DNA of 64,000 nt, from the NCBI GenBank assembly GCA_034666965.1, contig JAXDKT010000061.1:1-64000 (forward strand), in the 5' to 3' direction. Below are positions 16,974 through 25,019 of the stretch, piece after piece. Both the position numbers and the translations under genes were made by a program. The stretch is from Chersky-267 sp034666965. GTDB taxonomy: Bacteria > Chloroflexota > Limnocylindria > Limnocylindrales > CSP1-4. The stretch's first letter is position 1; the number at the start of each line of letters is the position of its first letter. The notes under the pieces were generated by a model. That model was not told where the DNA came from. It was given only the letters and a program-made list of their open reading frames with translations, and made no database searches.

Positions 16974-17816
16974 TCAGCGATCGACGGGCAGGTCGAGGCG
17001 GTCGCCCCATTCGGCCCAGCCCCCGTCGTAGACGGCGACGTCGTCGTGGCCGAGCAGGGTGAGGGCGAAGGCGAGCTTGGCGGCCGCGATGCCCGATCCG
17101 TCGTAGCACACCAGCCGGCGGCCACGGGTGACGTTGGCCTTGATCAGGATCTCGCGGAGCGCATCCGCCGCGAGGAACAGGCCGGTGCCCGGCTCGGTCA
17201 TCGTCGACACCGGAACGTTGACCGCCCCCGGGATGTGCCCCAGCCGGCGGGTGTTGCCCTCGTAGCCGCGGTACTCGGCCGGTGCCCGTGCGTCGAGCAG
17301 AATGACGTCCGGTGAGCCCAGCAGCCCGCGCACGTCGGTCGTCGTCAGGCGCATCCGGGGCACGGCCCGCGGGATGAACGTGGCCGGTGCCGGCGGGAGG
17401 GTCGCCTGCGAGAGCTCGTGCTGCGCGGTGGTCCAGGCGGCCAGTCCGCCATCCAGGATCCGCGACGACTCCAGGCCATAGACCCGCAGGCTCCACCAGG
17501 CTCGCGCGGCATACAGGCTGGCGGTGTCGTCATAGAGCACGACCGTCGTGCCACCGCCCACGCCGAGCCGGCCGAGGGCCGCCGCCACGCGGTCCGGCCC
17601 GGCCAGCAGGAACAGCGGACTGTCGTCGTCGGGGTCCACCAGGTCGGACGACCAGTCGAGATAGGCCGCCCCGGGAATGTGGCCCGCGGCGTGGGCCGCC
17701 CGGCCGGTGCCGTCGGGCCTGACCCGGACGTCGAGCACGCGGATCTCGGGCCGTCCCAGGTTCTCGGCGAGCCACTCGACGCTCGCCAGGAGTTCCGGTC
17801 GGGGATAGCCGCTCAC
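16974..17816 (-). CDS. Thiosulfate/3-mercaptopyruvate sulfurtransferase (tandem rhodanese)
   Basis: 280 aa made of two rhodanese domains. The N-terminal domain (about 1-135, with LDVRV and HIPGAAYLDW) lacks the active cysteine. The C-terminal domain carries the catalytic loop VCYDGSGIAAAKL (Cys in CYDGSG) after LLDARAPAEYRG. The CxxGSGI loop resembles mercaptopyruvate/thiosulfate sulfurtransferases that hand persulfide sulfur to acceptors. The GTG at 17816 is chosen because a -10 box lies 6 nt upstream; the longer frame would run through the divergent promoter. It could supply sulfur to the carrier protein encoded at 31577, but that link is inference only. Confidence 0.9.
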   Translation of the reverse strand: MSGYPRPELLASVEWLAENLGRPEIRVLDVRVRPDGTGRAAHAAGHIPGAAYLDWSSDLVDPDDDSPLFLLAGPDRVAAALGRLGVGGGTTVVLYDDTASLYAARAWWSLRVYGLESSRILDGGLAAWTTAQHELSQATLPPAPATFIPRAVPRMRLTTTDVRGLLGSPDVILLDARAPAEYRGYEGNTRRLGHIPGAVNVPVSTMTEPGTGLFLAADALREILIKANVTRGRRLVCYDGSGIAAAKLAFALTLLGHDDVAVYDGGWAEWGDRLDLPVDR

Positions 17817-17821
17817 GCTCG

Positions 17822-17828
17822 TATGATA
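17822..17828. promoter_or_regulatory. Overlapping divergent -10 elements (TATGAT + / TATCAT -)
   Basis: Plus-strand TATGAT (17822-17827) ends 8 nt before the GTG at 17836. Minus-strand TATCAT (17823-17828) ends 6 nt before the GTG at 17816. Both lie in GTATGATAC, which is nearly palindromic, so the two promoters share one melting site and probably exclude each other. Confidence 0.5.
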
Positions 17829-17835
17829 CGGACCC

Positions 17836-19071
17836 GTGGTGACCCCATTCCTCCCGGACAGCGAGAAGCTCGCCGCTGTCCGTGAGGCCTTGCCGGCCAC
17901 GGCCGCCGGGATCTATCTCAACGCCGGGTCGGTCGGTCCCCTGCCAAGCGAGGTCCAGCGGGCGATGGCCGAGGTGGCTGAGCGCCAGGCGCGAGTCGGG
18001 CGGGCCACCGAGGACGACCATCTCGAGCTCCTCGAGCGGATGGACGAGGCGCGCGCGGCCGTCGCGGCGGCGATCGTCGCCGCGCCCGGGTCGATCGCGT
18101 TGACGCACTCGGCGACCGGGGCGCTGAACATCGCCGGCTGGGCGATCGACTGGCGGGCGGGCGACCGGGTCGTGACCACGGGGTCCGAGTACATCGCGGC
18201 CCTCGGTCCGCTGTCGACCATTGGCGATCGATTCGGCGTCGAGCTGGTCCAGGCCGAGATCGGCGCCGACGACGAGGCGACCCTGAAGTCCCTCGACCGG
18301 GCGATCACCCCCGCAACCCGGCTGGTCGTCATCAGCCATGTGACCTGGACGACCGGGACCCGGCTGCCGATCGCCCGGATCGCCGAGCTGGCTCACGATC
18401 GGGGTGCCCTGCTGGCCGTCGACGGCGCCCAGGCGGTCGGGGCGATCCCCGTCGACGTGGGCGCGCTGGCAGTCGATTTCTACGCGCTCTGCGCTCAGAA
18501 GTGGCTGCTCGGGCCCGAGGGGATGGGCGCGCTGTACGTCGCCCCGACCGCCCTCGAGCATGCCCGCCGGACGTTCGCCGGCGAGCTCTCGTATGCCAGT
18601 TGGGATCCGGCTGCGGCCCCGAGGGTCCAGCCCGATGCCCGCCGGTTCGAGATCGCCGGCTACCACCCGCCCTCGGTCGTGGGCATGGCCCGCAGCGTGG
18701 CCTGGTTGTCGATGTACGTCGGGCTCGAGTGGGTCCATCGGCGGGGCGCGACGCTGGCCGCTGTGGCGGCGGCGCGTCTGGCGGCCATTCCCGGCGTCCA
18801 CCTCCTGACCCCCACGGAGCGGATGGCCACCCTGGTCACGTTCCGGATCGAGGGCTGGCCCGCGGCGGCCGCGTTCGAGGAGATCTCCCGACGCAGCTTT
18901 GCCATCTTCCGGACGATCCCCGCCCTCGACGCGCTCCGGATCAGCGTGGGCTTCTACACCACCGAGGACGAGCTGGAGCGCTTCGCCGCGACCGTGGCCC
19001 TGGTGGCCGGCCACACGCCCGACTCGATCCCGCCCCGGCGGACGCTGGCGATCCTGGGCCAGGACACGTGA
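17836..19071 (+). CDS. Class V aminotransferase (PLP-dependent, cysteine desulfurase/isopenicillin-N-epimerase-like)
   Basis: 411 aa, PLP fold type I. IYLNAGSVGPLP begins the fold, LTHSATGALNIAGWAI forms the cofactor phosphate loop, AVDGAQAVGAIPVDV holds the PLP-ring Asp, and CAQKWLLGPEGMGALYV contains the Schiff-base lysine. The active-site cysteine loop of true cysteine desulfurases is not evident, so an aminotransferase, epimerase or kynureninase-like activity is more likely than sulfur mobilisation. It is divergent from the sulfurtransferase gene through a shared -10 region. A small membrane protein gene overlaps its stop codon. Confidence 0.87.
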   Translation: MVTPFLPDSEKLAAVREALPATAAGIYLNAGSVGPLPSEVQRAMAEVAERQARVGRATEDDHLELLERMDEARAAVAAAIVAAPGSIALTHSATGALNIAGWAIDWRAGDRVVTTGSEYIAALGPLSTIGDRFGVELVQAEIGADDEATLKSLDRAITPATRLVVISHVTWTTGTRLPIARIAELAHDRGALLAVDGAQAVGAIPVDVGALAVDFYALCAQKWLLGPEGMGALYVAPTALEHARRTFAGELSYASWDPAAAPRVQPDARRFEIAGYHPPSVVGMARSVAWLSMYVGLEWVHRRGATLAAVAAARLAAIPGVHLLTPTERMATLVTFRIEGWPAAAAFEEISRRSFAIFRTIPALDALRISVGFYTTEDELERFAATVALVAGHTPDSIPPRRTLAILGQDT

Positions 19072-19475
19072 CCGCCGATCCGAGCCATCGCGACAGCGTC
19101 CGCCGCCGGGGCTGGCTCGAGGTTCGCTGGCGCCAGTTTCGAAACGCGCCGCGACCGATCGTTCGAGCGGTCCTCAGCCCGCTCGTCGTGGCGCTGGTGC
19201 TCGGACTGGGCTATCTCGCCTACGACCTCGCCCTGGCTCGTGGCGTCGCCCCGCCCGGTGGTGACCTGCGCCTGCTGGCGATCCTCGGGTACCTGGTCGC
19301 CGTCGTGGGCTGCGGGACCGTCGTGACCTACCTGATCGTGCCCCAGCCGACAGGATCCGGGGCACGCCGGACGCGCAGCGTCTGGAGCGCGGCGCTGGGC
19401 TTCTTCGCCTCGGTCCCGATCGCCTACCTGGTCCTCGTCCTGATGAGCCAGATCGTTCGACCGCTGCTCGCCTGA
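19068..19475 (+). CDS. Small membrane protein of unknown function
   Basis: 135 aa, GTG start inside the previous gene's stop (GTGA overlap), so translation is coupled to the aminotransferase. A basic N-terminal 36 residues (RRRGWLEVRWRQFRN) precede three hydrophobic helices (about 37-57, 67-93 and 106-130). The short loop GSGARRTRSVW between helices 2 and 3 suggests an N-in topology. No recognised domain. Confidence 0.7.
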   Translation: MTADPSHRDSVRRRGWLEVRWRQFRNAPRPIVRAVLSPLVVALVLGLGYLAYDLALARGVAPPGGDLRLLAILGYLVAVVGCGTVVTYLIVPQPTGSGARRTRSVWSAALGFFASVPIAYLVLVLMSQIVRPLLA

Positions 19476-19620
19476 CGGCGAGCGAGCAACGGGACGTCCG
19501 TTCCGTACCGTGGTCCGGACGCACCGCCGCCACGCTCGGGGGGCCACCTCGGACTAGCCCTTCCGTACCATTCCGGGCTATCGTCGGGCGACTATCATCT
19601 TCCCCCTGGACCCGTCGACG

Positions 19621-19941
19621 GTGGCGGACCTCCACTTGCACGGTCAGAGGTTGCGTGTGTCTTCTGAAGAGCGGCATCTCGCGCTGCCGACGTTGTACGG
19701 AGCGCCCGCCTACGCCCGGCCGCCGCGGCCGATCGAAGAGGTCCAGCGTCCGATCGATCCGGACGATCTGCCGCTCGAATTCCTGCGCACGCCCGACGAG
19801 CACGAGCTGGCCGCGCGGATGACCGGCAGCGCCTTCGCCCCGACCCTGGTGACGACCAACGGCCACGGCCCGCAGGGTGGGCTCCAGGGTCGTCCGTTCC
19901 TGCTCCGCTCCCTGACGGGACGACTCTTCCGAAACTCCTGA
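19621..19941 (+). CDS. Hypothetical proline-rich small protein
   Basis: 106 aa from a GTG start; a second in-frame GTG at 19657 is possible. A TATCAT box at 19593-19598 would give a leader of about 16 nt. The central region (ALPTLYGAPAYARPP, PIDPDDLPLEFLRTPDEHE) is rich in Pro, Asp and Glu, looks disordered, and has protein-like codon bias with high GC at third positions. No domain recognised. It lies between the small membrane-protein gene and the tRNA gene. Confidence 0.5.
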   Translation: MADLHLHGQRLRVSSEERHLALPTLYGAPAYARPPRPIEEVQRPIDPDDLPLEFLRTPDEHELAARMTGSAFAPTLVTTNGHGPQGGLQGRPFLLRSLTGRLFRNS

Positions 19942-19970
19942 CCCCCGTCGGCCGGGCCGCCAGGCAGGTG

Positions 19971-19976
19971 TAGCAT
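19971..19976 (+). promoter_or_regulatory. -10 element of the tRNA gene (TAGCAT)
   Basis: TAGCAT ends 8 nt before the first base of the tRNA acceptor stem, consistent with transcription starting at or near the mature 5' end. Confidence 0.45.
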
Positions 19977-19984
19977 CCCCGGGC

Positions 19985-20060
19985 GGGGGAGTAGCTCAGT
20001 GGTGAGAGCAGCCGTCTTATACACGGCCGGTCCCTGGTTCGAATCCAGGCTCCCCTACCA
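19985..20060 (+). tRNA. tRNA-Ile with anticodon UAU (reads AUA)
   Basis: A complete cloverleaf. The acceptor stem is GGGGGAG with CTCCCCT (the first pair is G-U). The D stem is GCTC/GAGC with loop AGTGGTGA. The anticodon stem GCCGT/ACGGC encloses the 7-nt loop CTTATAC, which puts T-A-T at 20018-20020. A 5-nt variable loop, the T stem CCTGG/CCAGG with loop TTCGAAT, discriminator A and an encoded CCA end complete it. U36-A37 fits t6A37, as expected for ANN codons. Most bacteria read AUA with a lysidine-modified CAU anticodon instead, so the UAU anticodon is unusual. Confidence 0.9.
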
Positions 20061-20120
20061 ATCCTCGACGGTCCGCGGTCGGCTGACGCCCGCAATCGGC
20101 GCGTGGTACGAATCGGCCGA

Positions 20121-21413
20121 ATGAACGCTCGACGTCCGGCCCGCCCCCGCTGGCACTACGCCTTCGTCGTCGCCGCGATCACGTTCGTCGTGATCCTGGT
20201 GACGGCCGGGGTACGCGCCGCGCCCGGGGTCCTGATCCGACCGTTCGAGGCGGAGTACGGCTGGAACCGCGGGAGCATCTCGCTGGCGGTGGCCCTCAGC
20301 ATCCTGGCCTATGGCTTTGGCGCGCCGTTGGCCGGGGGCCTCATCGACCGCTTCGGCCCGCGTCGGATCGCTATCGTCGGCTGCGCCCTGATCGCCGCGG
20401 GCCTCCTGCCGATGTTGTGGATGACCGCGGAATGGCAGCTCTTCCTGTTCTGGGGTCTGGTCGTCGGGATCGGTACGGGCGCCATCGGCGGCGTGCTCGG
20501 AGCGACCGTCGCCACCCGCTGGTTCCGATCCCATCGGGGGATGGTCGTGGGCCTATTCTCCGCCGCCTCGTCGATGGGCCAGCTCATCTTTCTGCCATCG
20601 CTGGTCGGGCTGACCGTCGCCGCCGGCTGGCGTGTGGCGATCGGGGCCCTCGCCATTGCGGTCCTGATCGCGGCCGTGCCCACGCTGATCCTGCTGCGCG
20701 ATCGTCCCGCCGACCTGGGCCTCCAGCCGTACGGCGACGATGGCTCGGACGCCGCCGCCGAGACCGAGCGTGTGGAAGCGGCCCAGGGCGCGACCCTCCG
20801 TGAGGCCGTTTACACGCGCGACTTCTGGCTGCTCGCCGCGAGCTTCTTCGTATGCGGGTTCACCTCCAACGGCCTCATCGGGACCCACCTCATCCCGCAC
20901 GCGGTCGAGCACGGCTTCACCGAGGTGACGGCCGCCAGCGCCGTCGGGCTGATGGGCATGATGAACGTGGTCGGCACCCTCTCGAGCGGGTGGCTCACCG
21001 ATCGCTACGACAACCGCAAGCTGCTGGCGGCCTACTACGGCTTCCGGGCGCTGTCGATCGCCTTCCTGCCGGTGATCCTGGCGGTGCCCTGGCTGTTCGT
21101 CTTTGCCGTCGTCTACGGCCTCGACTGGATCGCCACCGTGCCGCCGACGGTCAACCTGACCGCGCGGCTGTATGGGCGCGCCAACATGGGCACGATCTAC
21201 GGCTGGATCTTCGCCGCGCACATGATCGGCGCGGCTCTGGCGGCCTACCTCGGCGGCGCCATCCACGACGCCCTGGGCGACTACACCTCGATCTTCCTGG
21301 CCGCCAGCGTGCTTGGCTTCATCGCCGCGGGGCTGGCGCTGCGGATCTCCGTGCCCGGTCGGCCCGATCGCTCGACCACGACCACACCGACCCCGACCAC
21401 GGTGGCGGCCTGA
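20121..21413 (+). CDS. MFS transporter (oxalate/formate antiporter-like)
   Basis: 430 aa with twelve predicted membrane helices. The first half shows GAPLAGGLIDRFGPRRIAIVG, the A-like loop of the major facilitator superfamily, and the central cytoplasmic loop is about 40 residues (RDRPADLGLQPYG onward). Motifs such as GVLIRPFEAEYGWNRGSISLAV and GTIYGWIFAAHMIGAALAAYLGG resemble the monocarboxylate/oxalate-formate branch. The substrate cannot be assigned from sequence. The ATG at 20121 is chosen because the first helix starts soon after; it follows the tRNA by 60 bp and may share its transcript. Confidence 0.88.
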   Translation: MNARRPARPRWHYAFVVAAITFVVILVTAGVRAAPGVLIRPFEAEYGWNRGSISLAVALSILAYGFGAPLAGGLIDRFGPRRIAIVGCALIAAGLLPMLWMTAEWQLFLFWGLVVGIGTGAIGGVLGATVATRWFRSHRGMVVGLFSAASSMGQLIFLPSLVGLTVAAGWRVAIGALAIAVLIAAVPTLILLRDRPADLGLQPYGDDGSDAAAETERVEAAQGATLREAVYTRDFWLLAASFFVCGFTSNGLIGTHLIPHAVEHGFTEVTAASAVGLMGMMNVVGTLSSGWLTDRYDNRKLLAAYYGFRALSIAFLPVILAVPWLFVFAVVYGLDWIATVPPTVNLTARLYGRANMGTIYGWIFAAHMIGAALAAYLGGAIHDALGDYTSIFLAASVLGFIAAGLALRISVPGRPDRSTTTTPTPTTVAA

Positions 21414-21485
21414 CCGGGGCGCCAGGTTGCGCATCCGGCCGCTCGACGGCGCTCGGGTGCGGACCGTGCCACAGCCGGGCTCGGG

Positions 21486-22406
21486 CTACCAGGGCAGGAG
21501 CTGGCGCAGGGCGAAGATGACGTTGGCCGGGCGCTCGGCCAGACGGCGCATGTACCACGGGTACCAGTGCTCGCCGTAGGCGATCAGGCAGCGGACGTCG
21601 AACCCGCGTGCGGCCAGCCGGCGTTGCTGATCGACCCGGATCCCATAGAGCATCTCGACCTCGAGCTGGCGCGGCTCGAGGCCGATGGCCCGGCCGAACC
21701 GGGCGATCTGCTCGATGAGCTCGACGTCGTGGGTCCCGGCCATGAACCGGGCGCTCCCCGCGCGGACGGCGGGCGCGAACGTTGCGGCGATGGCCAGGAA
21801 CGCGGCGTCGACCTCGTGCCTGGCGCGATACGCGATCGTCGCGGGCTCGTCGTAGGCGCCCTTGACCAACCGGATGGCGGGCTTGATCGGGAGCAACCGC
21901 TGGACATCGGCCGGGGTCCGGTGGAGGTACGCCTGGAGGCACAGCCCGACGTTGTGGTGGGCCGCGCGAGCACGCTCGTAGAAGGCGATCGTGCCCTCCA
22001 CGTAGGCACCGCCCTCCATGTCGATCCAGACCCAGGTCCCGACTTCAGCCGCCCGTCGGGCGATCGCGTCGATGTGGCCGAAGGCCGTCTCGACATCCAG
22101 GTCGTAGCCGAGCTGGGTCAGCTTGATCGAGACCTCGGCGTCGAGGCCGCGAGCGGCGATCTCATCGAGGACCGCCAGATAGTGGCCGGCCACGGCGTGC
22201 GCCTCGGCCAGATCGGTGACGTTCTCGCCGAGCCTGGTGAAGGCCGCCGTGACACCGCTCTGACGGGTCGCCTCGGCGGCGGCGATGGCGGCCGCCAGAT
22301 CCTCGCCGGGCATGAAGCTGCGAACCGCCCGGCGGACGAAACCCAGCCGTGGGATCCGCTCCTTGAGCCAGGAGTTGCGCGCCATCCAGAGCAGGATCGT
22401 CCGCAC
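21486..22406 (-). CDS. Proline dehydrogenase (monofunctional PutA domain)
   Basis: A 306-aa FAD-dependent TIM-barrel enzyme that oxidises proline to pyrroline-5-carboxylate. Typical pieces are VSIKLTQLGYD, VWIDMEGGAYVEGTI, LQAYLHRTPADVQRLL, RLVKGAYDEP and the C-terminal EHWYPWYMRRLAERPAN, whose two arginines bind the substrate carboxylate. Length fits the monofunctional form; no P5C dehydrogenase gene is adjacent, so the second step must be encoded elsewhere. The GTG start at 22406 is preceded by GAGGTGAG. Confidence 0.93.
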   Translation of the reverse strand: MRTILLWMARNSWLKERIPRLGFVRRAVRSFMPGEDLAAAIAAAEATRQSGVTAAFTRLGENVTDLAEAHAVAGHYLAVLDEIAARGLDAEVSIKLTQLGYDLDVETAFGHIDAIARRAAEVGTWVWIDMEGGAYVEGTIAFYERARAAHHNVGLCLQAYLHRTPADVQRLLPIKPAIRLVKGAYDEPATIAYRARHEVDAAFLAIAATFAPAVRAGSARFMAGTHDVELIEQIARFGRAIGLEPRQLEVEMLYGIRVDQQRRLAARGFDVRCLIAYGEHWYPWYMRRLAERPANVIFALRQLLPW

Positions 22407-22458
22407 GTCTCACCTCGTGACTCGGCGCCGACAGCTGAAGAGTAGCGTCGCCGGACAC

Positions 22459-22464
22459 TATCCT
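22459..22464 (+). promoter_or_regulatory. -10 element (TATCCT), leaderless-type
   Basis: TATCCT ends 9 nt before the ATG at 22474; there is no Shine-Dalgarno sequence in between. Confidence 0.45.
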
Positions 22465-22473
22465 GCGGTGGCC

Positions 22474-23319
22474 ATGCGCGATCGGATCGAATCCTCCCCG
22501 GTGCCCCGTTCCGACCCCGCGTCCGACGGACCGCCGGCCGATGAGCCCGGACCGACCGGACTGACCGAGCAGGCGATCTTCAACCGGGACGCGTGGAACC
22601 GCGATGCCGACGACTATCAGGCTCGCAACGGCCCGTTCATCGAAGCCCGGGGCGGGCTGGCCTGGGGTGTCTGGCAGCTCCCCGAAGGGGAGCTTCGGAT
22701 CCTCGGCGAGACCGCCGGTCGCGACATCCTCGAGCTCGGCTGCGGGGCGGCCCAGTGGTCGATCGGCCTGGCCCGGGCGGGCGCCCATCCCGTCGGGCTG
22801 GACCTGTCCGAGCGTCAGCTGGAGCACGCTCGGCGGTTGATGGCGGAGGCCGGGGTCGACTTCCCCCTCGTTCATGCCAGCGCCGAGGCGGTGCCCCTGC
22901 CCGACCGGAGCTTCGACATCGTCTTCTGCGATCACGGCGCGATGTCCTTCGCGGACCCGTACCTGACCGTGCCCGAGGTCGCCCGGCTGACCCGGCCCGG
23001 CGGGCTGTTCGCGTTCAGCCATGCGTCGGCGTTCATCGACATGACCTGGCCGGAAGACGCGGAGCGCGCCGGCGACCGGCTCACGCGGGATTACTTCGGG
23101 ATGCACCGCCTGGACTACGAAGACGAGATCGCCTTCCAGCTCCCATACGGCGAGTGGATCCGGCTGTTCCGGGCCAATGGCTTCGAGATCCTGGACCTCA
23201 TCGAGCCGCGGCCGGCCGAGGATGCGACCAGCTCCTATCGAGACGAGATCGAGCGTGAGTGGTCGCGTCGCTGGCCGGCCGAATCCATCTGGCGACTGCG
23301 TCGGGCTGGCGGCTCATGA
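22474..23319 (+). CDS. Class I SAM-dependent methyltransferase
   Basis: 281 aa. A disordered N-terminal 30 residues is followed by the Rossmann methyltransferase core: ILELGCGAAQWSIGLA (motif I, SAM binding), PVGLDLSERQLEHAR (acidic motif II), DIVFCDHGAMSFADP (motif IV) and LTRPGGLFAFSH (motif VI). This is the UbiE/Methyltransf_11 type; the acceptor is unknown. The ATG at 22474 is chosen over a GTG 6 bp upstream because the -10 box is too close to the GTG. An SDR gene overlaps its stop (ATGA), so the two enzymes probably act in one small-molecule pathway. Confidence 0.85.
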   Translation: MRDRIESSPVPRSDPASDGPPADEPGPTGLTEQAIFNRDAWNRDADDYQARNGPFIEARGGLAWGVWQLPEGELRILGETAGRDILELGCGAAQWSIGLARAGAHPVGLDLSERQLEHARRLMAEAGVDFPLVHASAEAVPLPDRSFDIVFCDHGAMSFADPYLTVPEVARLTRPGGLFAFSHASAFIDMTWPEDAERAGDRLTRDYFGMHRLDYEDEIAFQLPYGEWIRLFRANGFEILDLIEPRPAEDATSSYRDEIEREWSRRWPAESIWRLRRAGGS

Positions 23320-24080
23320 CGGCCGAGTCTGGGACCGGACCGCTCGCCGGCCGGGTGGCGCTGGTCACCGGTGCGGCCGGTGGGATCGGGCTGGCCACCG
23401 CTCGACGGCTCGCCGTCGACGGCGCCTCGGTCGGCTGTGTCGACCGCGACACCGCGCGCCTCGCGGCCGCCGTCGACGGACTGGTGGCCGACGGCCACCG
23501 CGCGCTGGCGCTGTCCGCCGATGTCACCGACCCGGCGGCGGTCGACAGCGCGGTGGCGGCACTCGTCGCGGGCTTCGGGCCTCCGGTGGTTCTGGTCAAC
23601 AACGCCGGCATCGGCGGCGAGGGTCGGTTCGCTGACATCTCGTTCGAGCAGTGGCGACGCGTGCTCGACGTCCACCTCGACGGTGCCTTCCACGTGACCA
23701 GGGCCGTCCTGCCCGGGATGATCCGGACCGGCTGGGGCCGGATCGTGAACGTCAGCTCGGAATCGGTCTGGCTTGGCAACACCAGCGTGCAGTACGCCAC
23801 GGCCAAGGCCGGGCTGGTCGGCTTCACCCGTGCGCTGGCCCGCCAGGTGGCCGGCGACGGGATCACGGTCAATGCCGTGGCCCCGGGGCCGGTCGAGACC
23901 GCGATGCTGTTCGGCTCGCCACCCGAGCACGTCGAGGCCGAGCGCCGGACCGTCCTCATCGGCCGCTTTCTGGTCCCCGACGAAATCGCGGCAACGGTCG
24001 CGTTCCTGGCCGGGCCGGGCGGCGACGCCTACGTCGGACAGGTCCTGTCCCCGAACGGCGGGACGGTCTTCCCGGGCTGA
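23316..24080 (+). CDS. SDR-family NAD(P)-dependent oxidoreductase (3-oxoacyl reductase-like)
   Basis: A 254-aa classical short-chain dehydrogenase. Cofactor loop TGAAGGIGLA near residue 20, NNAGIGG, and catalytic Ser-Tyr-Lys in NVSSESVWLG with YATAKAG. VAPGPVETAMLFG follows the active site. An Asp after beta strand 2 (CVDRDTA) suggests NAD(H) preference. The ATG at 23316 overlaps the methyltransferase stop codon. FabG-like length, but there is no fatty-acid gene nearby, so the substrate is open. Confidence 0.9.
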   Translation: MTAESGTGPLAGRVALVTGAAGGIGLATARRLAVDGASVGCVDRDTARLAAAVDGLVADGHRALALSADVTDPAAVDSAVAALVAGFGPPVVLVNNAGIGGEGRFADISFEQWRRVLDVHLDGAFHVTRAVLPGMIRTGWGRIVNVSSESVWLGNTSVQYATAKAGLVGFTRALARQVAGDGITVNAVAPGPVETAMLFGSPPEHVEAERRTVLIGRFLVPDEIAATVAFLAGPGGDAYVGQVLSPNGGTVFPG

Positions 24081-24103
24081 CCAGCCGAGCCGCCGCCGGC
24101 CGC

Positions 24104-24856
24104 TCAGGCCGCGGCGCGGACGATCGCGACGATCTGGGCGCGACGATCCGGGCTGAAGCCGCGTTGGACCGGCAGCGAGCGGAGATAGGCCGGCACCTGC
24201 TCGCGACTGACCACCGCGCAGGTCGGCGAGCGGGCGATCGAGCTGGGGTCCGAGGTCACAACAGCGGCGTGGATCCGGACCACGAAGCCCCGGTCTTCGT
24301 TCGTCAGCCAGTGGCGCACGCGGTCGGCGGAACGGACCGCGTGCTCCAAGGGATTCTCGAGCGGGATCCAGCGATCCCTGCCGGCTCGCAGCTCCCAGCG
24401 CCCCTCCTGCGTTCGGACCAGGGCCGGCGGTGGCATCGGCTCGAAGACCGCCAGCCCGTGCGGTCCGACGACGATCTCCACCACCGTCCGTCCGTCGGGC
24501 AGCCGGACGTTGCTGGCCGCGGCGTACTCCGGGCCGAGGAACCGGGCCAGGCTCACCGTCGGGTGGGGCTTGGTGCGCATGATCGAGGCCTGCCTGGCCG
24601 CGTTGGCGAGCCAGGCCATCCCGGCGATGGCGGCCGTGACCGGGGCGACGACGAGGAGGGTCCCGCCGAGGGCGTCGGTCACGGTCCGAACCGAGCTCGA
24701 GTGCGGCTCCGGGATGAACCGCCGGCTGAACGGTGTGGCCAGGGCGAGATAGGCCAGTGCTGCCCCAAGGCCGATGAGGAGGAGACCGATGATCGCGCCC
24801 GCGAGGATCGAGCGGCGAGAACCGGCGGCCACCGGCTGGGAATGGAGCACCTGCAT
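24104..24856 (-). CDS. Membrane protein with a NERD/nuclease-like cytoplasmic domain
   Basis: 250 aa. Two membrane helices (about 15-37 and 58-80) precede a soluble domain of about 150 residues. Pieces such as VVEIVVGPHGLAVFEP, a tryptophan-rich strand with RWIPLENPLEHA and SADRVRHWL, and IHAAVVTSDP resemble the NERD (nuclease-related) domain, although I cannot trace a full set of catalytic acidic residues. The ATG at 24856 is preferred to codons further upstream because GGGAGG lies 8 nt before it. It converges on the SDR gene. Confidence 0.6.
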   Translation of the reverse strand: MQVLHSQPVAAGSRRSILAGAIIGLLLIGLGAALAYLALATPFSRRFIPEPHSSSVRTVTDALGGTLLVVAPVTAAIAGMAWLANAARQASIMRTKPHPTVSLARFLGPEYAAASNVRLPDGRTVVEIVVGPHGLAVFEPMPPPALVRTQEGRWELRAGRDRWIPLENPLEHAVRSADRVRHWLTNEDRGFVVRIHAAVVTSDPSSIARSPTCAVVSREQVPAYLRSLPVQRGFSPDRRAQIVAIVRAAA

Positions 24857-24974
24857 ACCCGTAGCCTCCCGCAGGCAGCGCAGCGGCGCCATCACCAATC
24901 CGACCTAGCCAGACGATGCCGTCGGGACCAGTCGCGCTACCGGAGCCCACCGCACCGCCCCGACCGGCGCGCCG

Positions 24975-24998
24975 GCGGGTCGGCGCAAGCTGACCCGC
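24975..24998 (-). terminator. Hairpin downstream of the DNA methyltransferase gene
   Basis: GCGGGTC and GACCCGC form a 7-bp stem with a 10-nt loop, 21 bp past the methyltransferase stop codon. A second self-complementary block, GGGGCCGGCCCC, lies at 25006-25017. No U-run. Confidence 0.4.
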
Positions 24999-25019
24999 GC
25001 CTCATGGGGCCGGCCCCGC

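Noticed and set aside
17836..19071. Cysteine desulfurase (IscS/SufS) as the identity of the class V aminotransferase
   Set aside because: PLP-binding residues match the superfamily, but the active-site cysteine loop typical of desulfurases is not evident, and no Fe-S scaffold gene is nearby.
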